In this document: positions 24,010 through 34,077 of the stretch, in pieces
Position numbering within the stretch: the stretch's first letter is position 1
How the letters are laid out: each line of letters begins with the position of its first letter
Assembly (NCBI GenBank): GCA_019828595.1
Contig: JAHQRK010000032.1
Location: 248,001-312,000, forward strand
Reading direction: 5' to 3'
Source: Aphanomyces cochlioides
Taxonomy: Eukaryota > Oomycota > Saprolegniomycetes > Saprolegniales > Verrucalvaceae
DNA length: 64,000 nt
Notes under the pieces: model-generated
What the model was told of the DNA's origin: nothing
The model's database searches: none
Seen by the model: the letters and a program-made list of their open reading frames with translations, nothing else
Translations under genes and position numbers: made by a program

Positions 24010-26486
24010 TTAATCCGATAACAAGTAGACGCTCATGTCAGTGATGCAGTGCTCCTGCGCGGCCAAGTTGGCTCCAGCGACATTGATGCTCTCATCGACT
24101 TCTGGTTCCAAGGCAGGTCGAGAGAGCAGAGCAGGCTGGACATAGGTTTGCTTGGAGAATGGAATGTCGTCCTGGCGGCGAGCGGTGTCAATGCGAACGC
24201 AGTCGAGTAGTGGCAAGTACATCGACGTCCGGGGATAGAGCTGGAGGATGTGAAAGTGAGCGAGCAGTGTGAAGAAGGGAAGCAACGCTGCGGCGACAAT
24301 CGGACCAGGAGCTTGCTTCAGAATGAGGACGCCGAGAAGAGTAAGCTGCGCTACAATCAGCGCGCTCACGACGAAGTTGTAGAGTGGATGCCAGAGGAGC
24401 CCCGTCGACTTGAGCTCCGGGTCGTAGACGAAGAGGAGCTGGCGGCGGTAGACCAACTCGCTCAAGGCAAAGTAGACTGCTGCAAAGTAGCACAGCAAAG
24501 GCGACATGGGGCAAAACGTGAGCGTCAATAGCATAGCCAAGACGTAGTCTGGTAAGACTTGGCTGTGTCGCAGTGCTCCTGGCTCACTTGGTGGATGCAT
24601 TCCGCACCACAACGATTGTCGCTCTCGTTTCGTCAATCGAGGAGCACAGACAGAGTAAACGACGCCGAGAAGGACAGGACCAACCCGCCAGAGCTCCAGA
24701 GCCAAATTGAGTCCCGATTTCACGACCAGGAACGACATGAAGTTCGCCGCTTGAGCTGGGATTGCCTTGGCCAGCATCGTGATGAGATTCACGGGGTTTT
24801 GGAGAACCGCTGCCAAGCTGTCGAAGACAGAGCCAACGATGACGGACACGGCGAAGATTTGGATGAATTGGAAGTACCCGAGCTTCTTGAAGAGCGACAT
24901 TTGGACATGGGGCTCCGATTCGTGGCCTTCCCGTCGAGAGATGAGCATGAACACCACTGGAGCTAGAGCTGTCATGACCACAAGACCAAGCGGAGCGAGT
25001 TGGAGCACGAGGCTTTCCAGCCAAGGATGGGCGGCAAAAGCACTGTCCAAGTTGGGAATGAGCTTTTTCAACGTCGTCACCGAGGAGAACGACGTCACAA
25101 TGGTCGTCGGGATGGTCCAAAACACCACCAAGGCAATTGTAACATACCGAGTCACGAGCTGGAGCGTTCGACGGACGTGGATGGACATGCCCAAGTTTTC
25201 CCAAAGGATATGATGAGCTGGTGGCGCTGCCGAGATGAGCATTTGGGATGGCTTGGACGTTTGCAAGAGTTGCTGCGCCATGTGAGCACTCAGCAGCGTC
25301 CGAAAGGTCACAAATGCAGTGCAGCGCATGAGCTGGCTTGGCTTGGCGATGCCTTTGCCAAGAGGGAATGGGTTGACCGCAGCCGTTGGGCCACCTACAG
25401 TGAATCTTAAGTCGTTCCAAGCCCACAAAGATGATCTTACCATTCTCTGACGCGTGCGATGGGTTGTCAAACGTAAACTGCGCCATCAAGTCGCACAAAC
25501 TGCGTTGTTGAGTCTCAATGGTGTCGATTTCAATCGGAATCCGCAGGTTGAGTTGATCCAATTTGTTTCCAAAGTATGAAATCGCATCGACGGTCGTTCC
25601 GCGGCTCTTGACAAGATGCAATGGCCTTTGGCCTGAGCTATGGCATTGAACTAGAGCCCGCTCGAGCTTGTTGCGGTATCGTTCTCGTTTGGCCACGAGT
25701 TTCTCTAGCTGGGAGCATTCGATCACGACAGCGACAGCGTGAACCGAGTCTGGGAAAAGAATGTCGAGATATGTTGTGAGGTTGTCCTGCGTTTGGAGTT
25801 GTTTTGGCACGTCACGGATCACAATCGAGTACTGCTGAACGTCATGTTTACTGAGGAACTGATGGCGCCAAGTTATGAAAGCCTTGTACTCGCTGCGGAG
25901 GAGCTGCATTGTATACGCTGAAATGACAGCCATGGCGGACACTGCGGCCCTACGCTCAGGTAACAACGTCAGCAGGAGAAAGCGGATTGTACCAGAAGCG
26001 GTGGTCATTCGCACCAAGGATGTTGAGCGAAATACTGTCTAGAATGTCCACGTCAATGCTGGTCCATTGCGCTGTTGCGTAGACTGGAAACAAGACGGCG
26101 GAGAGGAGGATGCCACAGCCGGCAACTTTAAATCCCAGGCGGATGAATCGCAAATGCACGACAGCATCAAGACCACACACGTCAAAGATCTCATCGTCCG
26201 AGATGCGGAAAGCAGGGAAGATCCACTGGCCAAACCCAAAGCTTTCCTTCGCTACCAACGGGTTCGTCCATGTTGCGGCACGGTTTCTGCATGCATAGAG
26301 CCGTTGAAACGATCCCTGCTGGCGAACAAGTTCATACAGCAGGACTGCGCCAAGAAAGACTGGAAAGTAGATCTTGATGCTCGTCAAGACATGTTCGCTG
26401 TTTGACGTGATGTCCGTGCCCATCCAAGGCTCAGTAACTTGGAGAATCGACTGCCTTCGTTGAAACCGACAGGAGTAACTGCTCAT
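24010..26486 (-). CDS. CSC1/TMEM63-type (DUF221) membrane protein
   Basis: Minus strand exons 26486-25993, 25949-25441 and 25394-24010; introns of 43 and 46 nt restore one frame of about 795 residues, the usual size for the family. N-terminal TM segments (YFPVFLGAVLLYELV, AGCGILLSAVLFPVYATA), a cytosolic domain with QQYSIVIRDVP and an RNP-like fold, then the conserved block of about nine TM helices (IALVVFWTIPTTIVTSFSSV, HPWLESLVLQLAPLGLVV, VYFALSELVYRRQLLFVYDP). This is the pattern of calcium-permeable, osmotically or mechanically gated channels. The start may instead be the ATG at 26423, which lines up better with the paralog at 29011. It shares its family but not its intron positions with that paralog. 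Confidence 0.88.
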
Positions 26487-26681
26487 GAGTTGAGTCCAAC
26501 GTCTTCCAAGCACCAATGCTGGGAAAGGATCGACACCTCGCGACTAGGACACAAAGAAGACAAAGAGCTGAAGTTCCATGACTCTATTGAGATAGGTGAT
26601 CGTGTTAATAAAGGTTAGCTTTGAAATTGTGGAACATTTCAAAGTCATAAATAGGGATCTTACATGGACAAACACATAGAA

Positions 26682-27863
26682 CTACCAATGGGGCGCAGCA
26701 ATGGTAGCAGGGTGAACAGGGGGAACAAGCAGGACGTCAATCTCCAGCACGAGTTGTTCCCACGCGTCCATCTCTTGGCTGGTATATCGTTCTGTTGGTT
26801 TGATTGCCTTGGCTTTTTCAGCGGCCAAGGAGTCATGAAAGTGACACGAGTCATTCTGGAGCTGGGTTTCCATTTCGGTCCAGAGAGCCAGGTGAGCTGA
26901 TGTCTTTTGAGCAGCATAAGCGACGACTTGCTGAGCGAGATCCAAAAAGTCGATTTCAGCAACTGGAAACGGAGTTGTCTTTGATGCTGAAGATGTATCC
27001 TCGTCGAATATGTAGTCGGTAGGATCTTCCATTTCATCACCAGTCTCGTCATCCTCAACGACCCACGTGCCTTGCGAGACACATCGTCGTTTCTTGATGT
27101 TGGCGTCATATTCTTCATCGTCAGCGACTTCTTCGCCATTGTCAAAGAGCCATTTACTCTGGGATACACATCGACGTTTCTTCAAATGGCTCAGCTCTCG
27201 TTGAATCGCATGATATTGACTCTTGGACGTATTGGACGCACCAGAGATCTTATCTTCTCGTAGACGGACCATTTCGTACTCCATGTCCATCATCACATCG
27301 TACATTTTCGCCATGTGAACTTGAGCTTCATTGAGTTGTGGTTCAAATGCTTCAGCCCGTGTGAGCTCCTGCACCAAGCGATCATTCGCAGTCATGAGTG
27401 CATTCACTTGCGCTTGCATTTCTTCAATGCGTTCGCGGCTCCTTTGTGCTTGTTCTTGCATTTTCTTCTCCATGTCGAGAATAGTAGCTTCCAATTCTTC
27501 GACACGAAGTTCCTTTGTTTCGAGTTGACGCACCAAGAGAGCAAAATCAATTTCAAGGTCTTCGTATCTCTTGACCAGTTCTTCATAATGAGCCCACGGT
27601 ACACTCTGTGATCGATGATGTGCGTTGTTTCCAAGCGAGGACGTTCTTCGCTTGGGCAATGGCGACGGGACACACGTCGATGAAATCCATTGTCGTTTCT
27701 TCTGTCGAAACGATTCATGGAACACTTCTATCACTTGCTCTGGGGACTTGGGACTCGCCGGGTGTCTTCTGACGACTGTTGGTGGTGATTGTGGACCATT
27801 TTTACCCACAGTCGGGCTCTTCATGGTCGGCATCTGGCCTGCTTTGGTGCGCTTGTTGGCCAT
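26682..27863 (-). CDS. Coiled-coil protein with two KKRRCVSQ boxes
   Basis: Single-exon frame of 393 residues on the minus strand, starting at the ATG at 27863 (the frame is open further upstream but without an ATG). Residues about 1-90 are basic and polar. About 95-210 form a long heptad-rich coiled coil (YEELVKRYEDLEIDFALLV, then RIEEMQAQVNALMTANDRLV). Then come two copies of the box KKRRCVSQ with a following Trp (SKWLF and GTWVV), separated by an acidic stretch. The C-terminal third is helical. KKRR could serve as a nuclear localisation signal. I do not recognise the family. It lies between the two CSC1 paralogs; its start is about 1.1 kb from that of the plus-strand one. Confidence 0.7.
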   Translation of the reverse strand: MANKRTKAGQMPTMKSPTVGKNGPQSPPTVVRRHPASPKSPEQVIEVFHESFRQKKRQWISSTCVPSPLPKRRTSSLGNNAHHRSQSVPWAHYEELVKRYEDLEIDFALLVRQLETKELRVEELEATILDMEKKMQEQAQRSRERIEEMQAQVNALMTANDRLVQELTRAEAFEPQLNEAQVHMAKMYDVMMDMEYEMVRLREDKISGASNTSKSQYHAIQRELSHLKKRRCVSQSKWLFDNGEEVADDEEYDANIKKRRCVSQGTWVVEDDETGDEMEDPTDYIFDEDTSSASKTTPFPVAEIDFLDLAQQVVAYAAQKTSAHLALWTEMETQLQNDSCHFHDSLAAEKAKAIKPTERYTSQEMDAWEQLVLEIDVLLVPPVHPATIAAPHW

Positions 27864-29010
27864 CTCCGCTCCGCCGATGGTTTCCGTGTGGTTGTCAGTG
27901 AAACCCCTTGGAGACAATAAAAATAAAAAATACCGGTACAAATTGTAAGGTATTTTTTTCTATTCTCTGATTGGTCCATACAAAATTCAAATGGCAAGTT
28001 TAAATCACGACTGGTGGGGAAAACTCGACTCGTGTCATGACATCAAGTATACAAATTTCAAGTTAAAATGACATAACATGCGATGGGCCAGCGTATACAT
28101 CAAGGATGTCTGGTGTTTATCCCAGACCAGACTGTTTTGCCCAGTGAGAAGACTTGGCGCGAAAAGGTCCACAAGGCGCAAAGACCAGTCTGTCAAGATA
28201 CTCGATTGGAACTTGAACAATAAGATGGAGAGTTTGTCAATAAAAGACAGGATTTAGTATATCATAGACTTTGGAGATGATCTTAACGTTGAGAATGCAT
28301 AGGATGCAGCGATCTTTGCATAGGTCATTGATGCTCCCAACGTTCGTTCTCATGGGTGCAACGAGATACAGTACCGAGTGTCTTCAACTTGACACTCCGG
28401 TCAAAATATTTAATTGTGGATTCAATTTCGGTCAAAAAAACTTTTTCACTTGTTTAACGTATACTTCAGAATTTATGTATCAGTTTTAGCTATTTTGAGA
28501 CAATTTTTAAAATATTTGAATTTTGTTAGAAACATTCTCATATTTAAACTCATGCAATTTGAGTCAAAATATTTTGTGGATATCTTTGACTGGTGTGGTG
28601 TGATATTTTCTTGCTGTCTGACCGAACTTCGCCCCGCAGTGGCTAGATATTTGTGATGTGTGGTTAACACTTGTAATGCTGGTGCCGTAATTGTTGTCAA
28701 GAGGAGGGTGTGTGTGTGTGTATTGCTCTTTCTTTCCACTGAGATATGGTATCGACATGAAGGCTTACAATGAAATACGAGATCTAAAGACCTGGGGATG
28801 TATGTGAATCTCACATTAAAATGCTGTAAGCTCGATCTGGTGATTATCCGGATTTTTCTATTATCAACTGAAGAAAATTCTGGAAAAAAGATATTTTTCT
28901 GTCATTTCAAATGTGAAAAACACGAAAATATTTTTTTTCGCAATATTTTTGGTCACAATCCGTCGAAGGTCTTATCCGGATTGTGTGCTCGAGTGCGGAC
29001 ATTTTGCAAC
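27864..29010. other. AT-rich intergenic region with a short GT repeat
   Basis: No gene recognised. The stretch is clearly more AT-rich than the flanking genes and holds a (GT)7 microsatellite at 28708-28721. It separates the divergently oriented coiled-coil gene and CSC1 gene, so it should contain both promoters. An in-frame extension of the CSC1 frame up to an ATG at 28800 is low-complexity and probably not translated. Confidence 0.5.
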
Positions 29011-31459
29011 ATGTCGGCACCGGTGACGACATCCGATGAATTGACGCTGGGCGTTGTGGATACAAACCCAGACAAGCCGATCCTGTACTCCATGGCTATA
29101 TATCTGTCAGTTTTGCTTGTAGCTTTTGTGGCATTTGAGCTTGTACGTCCCAGACTTTTGTATCATTTCAATTGTCGCGCCAAAGACCCGAAACAGTTTT
29201 GTCCCGCAGCTCAGAAGACATATGGGTTCTTTGGATGGATCTGGCCTGTGCTGAGCATACACGACGACGAAACGATCGAGTTCTGTGGCCTGGACGCGCT
29301 TGTCTTCCTTCGGTTCCTCCGCTTTGGCCGCCATATTGCCTTTGCGGGGTGCATTCTGTCGTGCGGCTTGATCCCAATCTATGCAACAGCCGTGCCACTC
29401 TCAAACGACACATCCACGGACGATCTCCTCACTCGATACGCAATGGCCAATATGAACGTCAAACTTGATCCCAATCGAATGTGGGCACCTGTTATTGCTG
29501 GAGCTTTCCTTCTCGTTGTCGTTCTGGTGTACGTGCGACGCGAATGGCGAGTTTACCTCGCAAGGCGGCACGGTTTCCTTGGCCAGAATGGTTTGCAGCA
29601 GTATACTGTTTTGATTGATGATCTTCCCTTGGTCCTACGAACCAAGAAAGCTCTCGAAAAGTACCTCAAGCAGCTCTTCCCTGGTAAAATTGACACAGTG
29701 TCGGTAGCCCTCGAATGTGGCAAAGTCGAGACCCTTGTTAAGACCCGCGAGCAAGTTCTTGGCAAGCTAGAACGTGCAATGCTTCTCTGCAATATGCAGC
29801 CAGGCTCGAGGCCAACTGTACGTATTCGAGGACGAGGCAGAGTGGACGCGGTGGATCATTACTCGACAGAATTGGAGAAGCTCAACCGCTCTATTAAAGC
29901 TGGAGTTGACGAGCTCATTTCTAGCCAGACTGCATTGTTCGAGCAGATGAACGAAGAGAGTTTGGAAGATGCCGCTTGGGTCGCTTCGTCGGCATCAGTA
30001 TCACCACCGAGTGATCACGACGAGCTCAACGCCAATGAGATACTCAAGAAGATGCGTCCAAGTGCATTCGTGAGCTTTAACTCTCTCTTGGCAACGCAGA
30101 GTGCATTGCAAATGCTGCAAACCGACAACATTGCAGTAAGTCATAAGTTAATCTGCCATGGATCTTAATGGTCGTGGCTAGGAAATGCGTATTACACCCG
30201 CTCCAGATCCGAATGACATTGTCTGGTCCAACGTTGGCCGCACATTGCAAGACCGAACTGCTTGGTCCTTGGTTGCGTTCCTGGTGACGACCGCGATTAT
30301 TGCTCTGTGGAGTATTCCAACGATTGCCGTCGTTTCATTGTCCAACATTGACCAAATTCGTCAAAAGAGCGAGACGCTTGATCGACTTTTTTCGGACCAT
30401 CCATGGCTCATTTCGCTGTTCAAGCAATTGTCTCCACTGGGATTGATCGTTGGCGGTGAAATTTCGTCGGTAGTCTTTGCAGCCATCAGTCGACGGGAAG
30501 GCAGTGCTTCGCAGACTGAAGTAGATGCCTCAGCCTTCACAAAGCTCGTCTACTTTCATTTCTTTCAGACATTCATCGTTGCTTTATGCGCTGGCTCCCT
30601 CGTTGCAGTGCTTCAAGTGATCACGGACAAACCGTTTGAAGTGATTCGAATGCTTTCCCAAGCTGTACCCCAACAAGCGAGTCTCTATATCAGCTACCTT
30701 CTCATTCTGACGGGCCTCACACTCCCCTTGAAGCTGTTTCGTGCCCATGCTGCTATCAAAGCTGCCCTCTACCATTGGTTTGCCCCGCGGCTGACGCCCC
30801 GCGAGCGTCGCTCCCCTTGGCATTCGTTTACTCCCATGTCCAAAGTCGAAGCGGTCGACCAGTGGCGCCAGCTTCCCCTCTTTTTTGTCGCCCTCCTTGT
30901 TGTCGTTGTCTTTTCTCCCATCACGCCCATGGTATCTTGGTTCGGTCTTCTCTTATTCGTGATCGCCGACGTCGTGTACCGTCGTTTGTTTTTCTTTGTC
31001 TATGCCCCTGGGCGTTTCACCACTGGAGTCTACTGGCCTCAGATGTATGGCTTTATCATCTCGGGGCTCTATGTATCTCAAGTTCTCCTCATTGGTATGC
31101 TCTGGTTCCGGGTCAGCGATTCACGATCTGCCCCCGATATTATCATCCAGGGCCAGCCTACTTACAAGGATTCAGCTTACTGGTATGCCATGGCCCCGAC
31201 AATTGTCGCCTCGAGCCTTCCTGTCGTCACATTCTTTGCGGACCTGCACAACCGTCGACTCTATCCCCACGCTGCAAAATTCCTTCCCTTGATTGACTGC
31301 AGTCGTATCGACGCCCTTCGTGAGTCCCTCGAGCACGATCGCCTCAAGATGTCGCGGTCAGTCTACATCCAACCCGCCCTTCTTCAGGGGCCAGCCCTAG
31401 TCTCGGAGATTGAAGTCACGCCTGCCAACACATACCACGAGGTCGTCGACGCCGTCTAA
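29011..31459 (+). CDS. CSC1/TMEM63-type (DUF221) membrane protein, second copy
   Basis: Exons 29011-30135 and 30182-31459 with one 46-nt intron (GTAAGT donor); about 800 residues. N-terminal TM helices (MAIYLSVLLVAFVAFELV, IAFAGCILSCGLIPIYATA, APVIAGAFLLVVVLVYV), the cytosolic domain (LQQYTVLIDDLPLVLR), then the DUF221 membrane block (TAIIALWSIPTIAVVSLSN, HPWLISLFKQLSPLGLIVGG, VIADVVYRRLFFFVYAPG). Same family as the minus-strand gene at 24010-26486, with the same order of landmarks. Its single intron lies at a site where that gene has none. Likely an ion channel responding to membrane tension or osmotic stress; the ion and location are not shown by the sequence. Confidence 0.9.
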
Positions 31460-32130
31460 CCTTATTTATGCTTGGGATTCATCAAATTTGTCTTTACAGA
31501 CATCGTTCCTCCCACCAGCTTGTTGTCATTTCACCCTTTTTGCCTTGGAACTTGGTCTAAATATAGATGAAAATCCAACTTCGATGGAGAATGTCATTTT
31601 GGGGTGTCATCGAGGAAAACCACATTTTGACCAAACTCTCCAGCTATGTCGGTCCAGCAAGGACGCCGACGACTGTTGTCAATGCTTTTCTACAGTAGGA
31701 GCGTCGTAATGACTTGGAATACGGCTCTTTTTTTATTCACTTCGAAATGCCAACAAACACGTGGCCAAGTCTTTGTTTTGTCAACTGCATGACATCACGT
31801 TTTGCCAATGCTGCGTCGACCAATCCAATCGCTCGATTTCAAAAATAATACGATTTGATTGGCTGATTTCAATTCTGGCACCGATGGCCACATCAATGAA
31901 AACACGCCTTACCGCCGTGGGTCATCGGGGGCTCTTCTCTCTTCTCAAGCGGTCTGATGCGCCTAGAATCGAAACAAATAAATTGTCTAGGATCACGTTA
32001 CGGAGTGGAGATTCAAATGCGCGGAGAATGGTGAAAAACACTGCTGGACTGATGTAATTTTCGGTACATGTTACACTATTTATTTTAATACTTACACTAT
32101 TTGGTTTTTTTCTGATCCTCACGTGATGAG
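31460..32130. other. Intergenic region upstream of the methyltransferase gene
   Basis: No gene seen. Two CCAAT-like boxes occur (GACCAATCCAATCG near 31818 and its inverse GATTGGCTGA near 31857). These are plausible but unproven promoter elements for the gene starting at 32131. Confidence 0.4.
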
Positions 32131-33657
32131 ATGGTTCATTCCCCGATCTCCGCTGCAAGACTCAAGAGACTAGAAAGGATGGAAGGAAAGGCGGAAGAAA
32201 CGCGCGCGAACATGAAGGCCTACTGGATTGAACACAGTACGGACAGCTCCGTCGAGACGATGATGCTTGACACGAACGCCAAGATCTTGACCGAGTTGGA
32301 AACACCCGAGATTTTGAGCAAGATGCCTTCGTACAAGGACAAGGATGTGCTCGAATTGGCGTCCGGCATTGGACGCTACACCGGCACGATTGCTCAACAT
32401 GCTTCGTCCGTCGTTGCGGTTGAATTCATCGAAGGGTTCCACAACACAAACGTTGAAGTGAATGGCCACAACTCGAACGTCGAATTTATCTGCGGCGATG
32501 TCTGCGACTTGGAACGCCAACCCAAATCGTTTGATGTGATCTTTTCCAACTGGCTCTTGATGTACCTTAACGACATTGAAGTCAAGAAACTCGCGATGAA
32601 GAAACTCCACTGGCTTCGTACCGGTGGCGAAGTTTTCTTCCGTGAATCGTGCTTTCGTCAATCTGGTGATGTCAAGCGCACGACCAACCCAACGCAATAT
32701 CGCCACCCTAGCTTCTACATGGAAGCCTTCAGCTCCATCTGTATCGACGAAGGCAATGGCTTGATCAGCCAATTTGAACTCGTTTCCCAATCGAGTGTTA
32801 GCGTCTATCGCCGTGTCAAGAAGAACAACGGTCAAATTTGCTTCCGCTTCCGCAAGGTCACGAAGGCCGGTTCGGCCGAATCGTTCCAACGCTTCCTCGA
32901 CAGTCAACAATACTCGACGGGCAGCATTTCTCGCTATGAAAAGATCTTTGGCGAAGGCTATGTCAGCACTGGTGGTCAAGAAACCACGACTGAATTTGTC
33001 GCGAAACTCAACTTGAAAGAAGGCGAACGCGTGTTGGATGTCGGTTGTGGCATCGGCGGTGGTGATTTCTACATGGCCAAGCAATTTGGCGTCTCAGTCG
33101 TCGGTATCGATCTCTCAACTAATATGGTCCATCGTGCTTTGGAGCGATCGCTGGCCGAACCCGACGTGGACTGTGAATTTGAAGTGTGTGATGCTACGAC
33201 CAAGGAGTACCCTGCAGAGTCATTTGACGTTGTCTACTCTCGCGACACAATTCTCCATATCCAAGACAAGAAAGCCCTCTTTGAAAAGTTCTACCGCTGG
33301 CTCAAACCTGGTGGTCGTCTGCTGATTTCGGACTATTGTTGCGGCGAACAAGAGCAATCGGATCGTTTCAAAGCCTATGTCAAGAGCCGCGGGTATCATT
33401 TGCTATCACCAGCGCAGTACGGCGATGTCATTGCGTCTGCTGGTTTCCAAACGGTGCAAGCTGAAGACCGCACGGAGCATTTCGTCCAAGTGCTCCAGAC
33501 AGAGCTCGATCGTACGCTCTTGAACCAAGACGAGTTTATTGCTCAAACGTCGGCCAAAGACTTTGAAGACATAGTCGACGGTTGGAAGGCTAAACTTGTC
33601 CGTTGCGCCGACGGCGATCAAAAATGGGGTCTCTTCTTGGCCCACAAGACAAACTAG
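32131..33657 (+). CDS. PEAMT: Phosphoethanolamine N-methyltransferase (two methyltransferase domains)
   Basis: Intronless, 508 residues. Two SAM-dependent methyltransferase domains in tandem: the first with DVLELASGIGRYTG near residues 68-81 and the post-I region FSNWLLMYL, the second with VLDVGCGIGGGDFYMAKQFG near 304-323 and YSRDTILHI. Between them lies the family signature (YSTGSISRYEKIFGEGYVST). This is the plant-type arrangement in which one protein carries out all three methylations of phosphoethanolamine to phosphocholine for phosphatidylcholine synthesis; nematode enzymes split the domains and Plasmodium has only one. The first ATG is used; an ATG at codon 17 is an alternative. No disruption is visible, and codon use is that of a well-expressed gene. 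Confidence 0.93.
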   Translation: MVHSPISAARLKRLERMEGKAEETRANMKAYWIEHSTDSSVETMMLDTNAKILTELETPEILSKMPSYKDKDVLELASGIGRYTGTIAQHASSVVAVEFIEGFHNTNVEVNGHNSNVEFICGDVCDLERQPKSFDVIFSNWLLMYLNDIEVKKLAMKKLHWLRTGGEVFFRESCFRQSGDVKRTTNPTQYRHPSFYMEAFSSICIDEGNGLISQFELVSQSSVSVYRRVKKNNGQICFRFRKVTKAGSAESFQRFLDSQQYSTGSISRYEKIFGEGYVSTGGQETTTEFVAKLNLKEGERVLDVGCGIGGGDFYMAKQFGVSVVGIDLSTNMVHRALERSLAEPDVDCEFEVCDATTKEYPAESFDVVYSRDTILHIQDKKALFEKFYRWLKPGGRLLISDYCCGEQEQSDRFKAYVKSRGYHLLSPAQYGDVIASAGFQTVQAEDRTEHFVQVLQTELDRTLLNQDEFIAQTSAKDFEDIVDGWKAKLVRCADGDQKWGLFLAHKTN

Positions 33658-34052
33658 GTAGAGTTGGCCCGGTAGAAATCACCAAATCAACAAAGACGAA
33701 TGGACGATCCACACTGTGGTCGTCGTCGTTTCAGTATCCATGTGTTCAACAAACCGACGACAATCCACCCAAAGAGAAAGAAGGTGTGTGGCGAGAGAGG
33801 AATTGCAAGGCATGAGTCACTGTCGTCTGTGTCACAGGGGGAAGGACCTTCAGTGGCGTTGTCGGCAGAGGAAGTCACTGTCAGGATTACCACTGAGAGA
33901 TTCCAATTCGCAGTCTCCACTGCGTTAGAGCATCCGCACCGGTCCAGCAAATCAGCCTCCATTATCCGCATAAACTAGTTCGGATAACGTCTTGCGGACG
34001 ACATATCCGGCACCATTAAGAGTCAGTAGTTTGCTGTGTTGTGTCTGGAATT
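33658..34052. other. Intergenic; possible end of a Harbinger-type element
   Basis: No gene. At 33925-33942 the sequence TTA-GAGCATCCGCACCGG has the TTA target and GAGCAT start typical of PIF/Harbinger termini. No inverted partner was found by eye, so this may be a lone end of a small derivative. Confidence 0.3.
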
Positions 34053-34077
34053 TGCTTGACACAAGAAAAGCACACTT

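Noticed and set aside
28798..29010. N-terminal extension of the plus-strand CSC1 protein
   Set aside because: The upstream in-frame stretch is AT-rich and low in complexity; the paralog begins at the equivalent of the ATG at 29011.
32170..33084. 304-codon open frame antisense to the methyltransferase
   Set aside because: It mirrors a strongly coding plus-strand gene with biased codon use and has no motif of its own.
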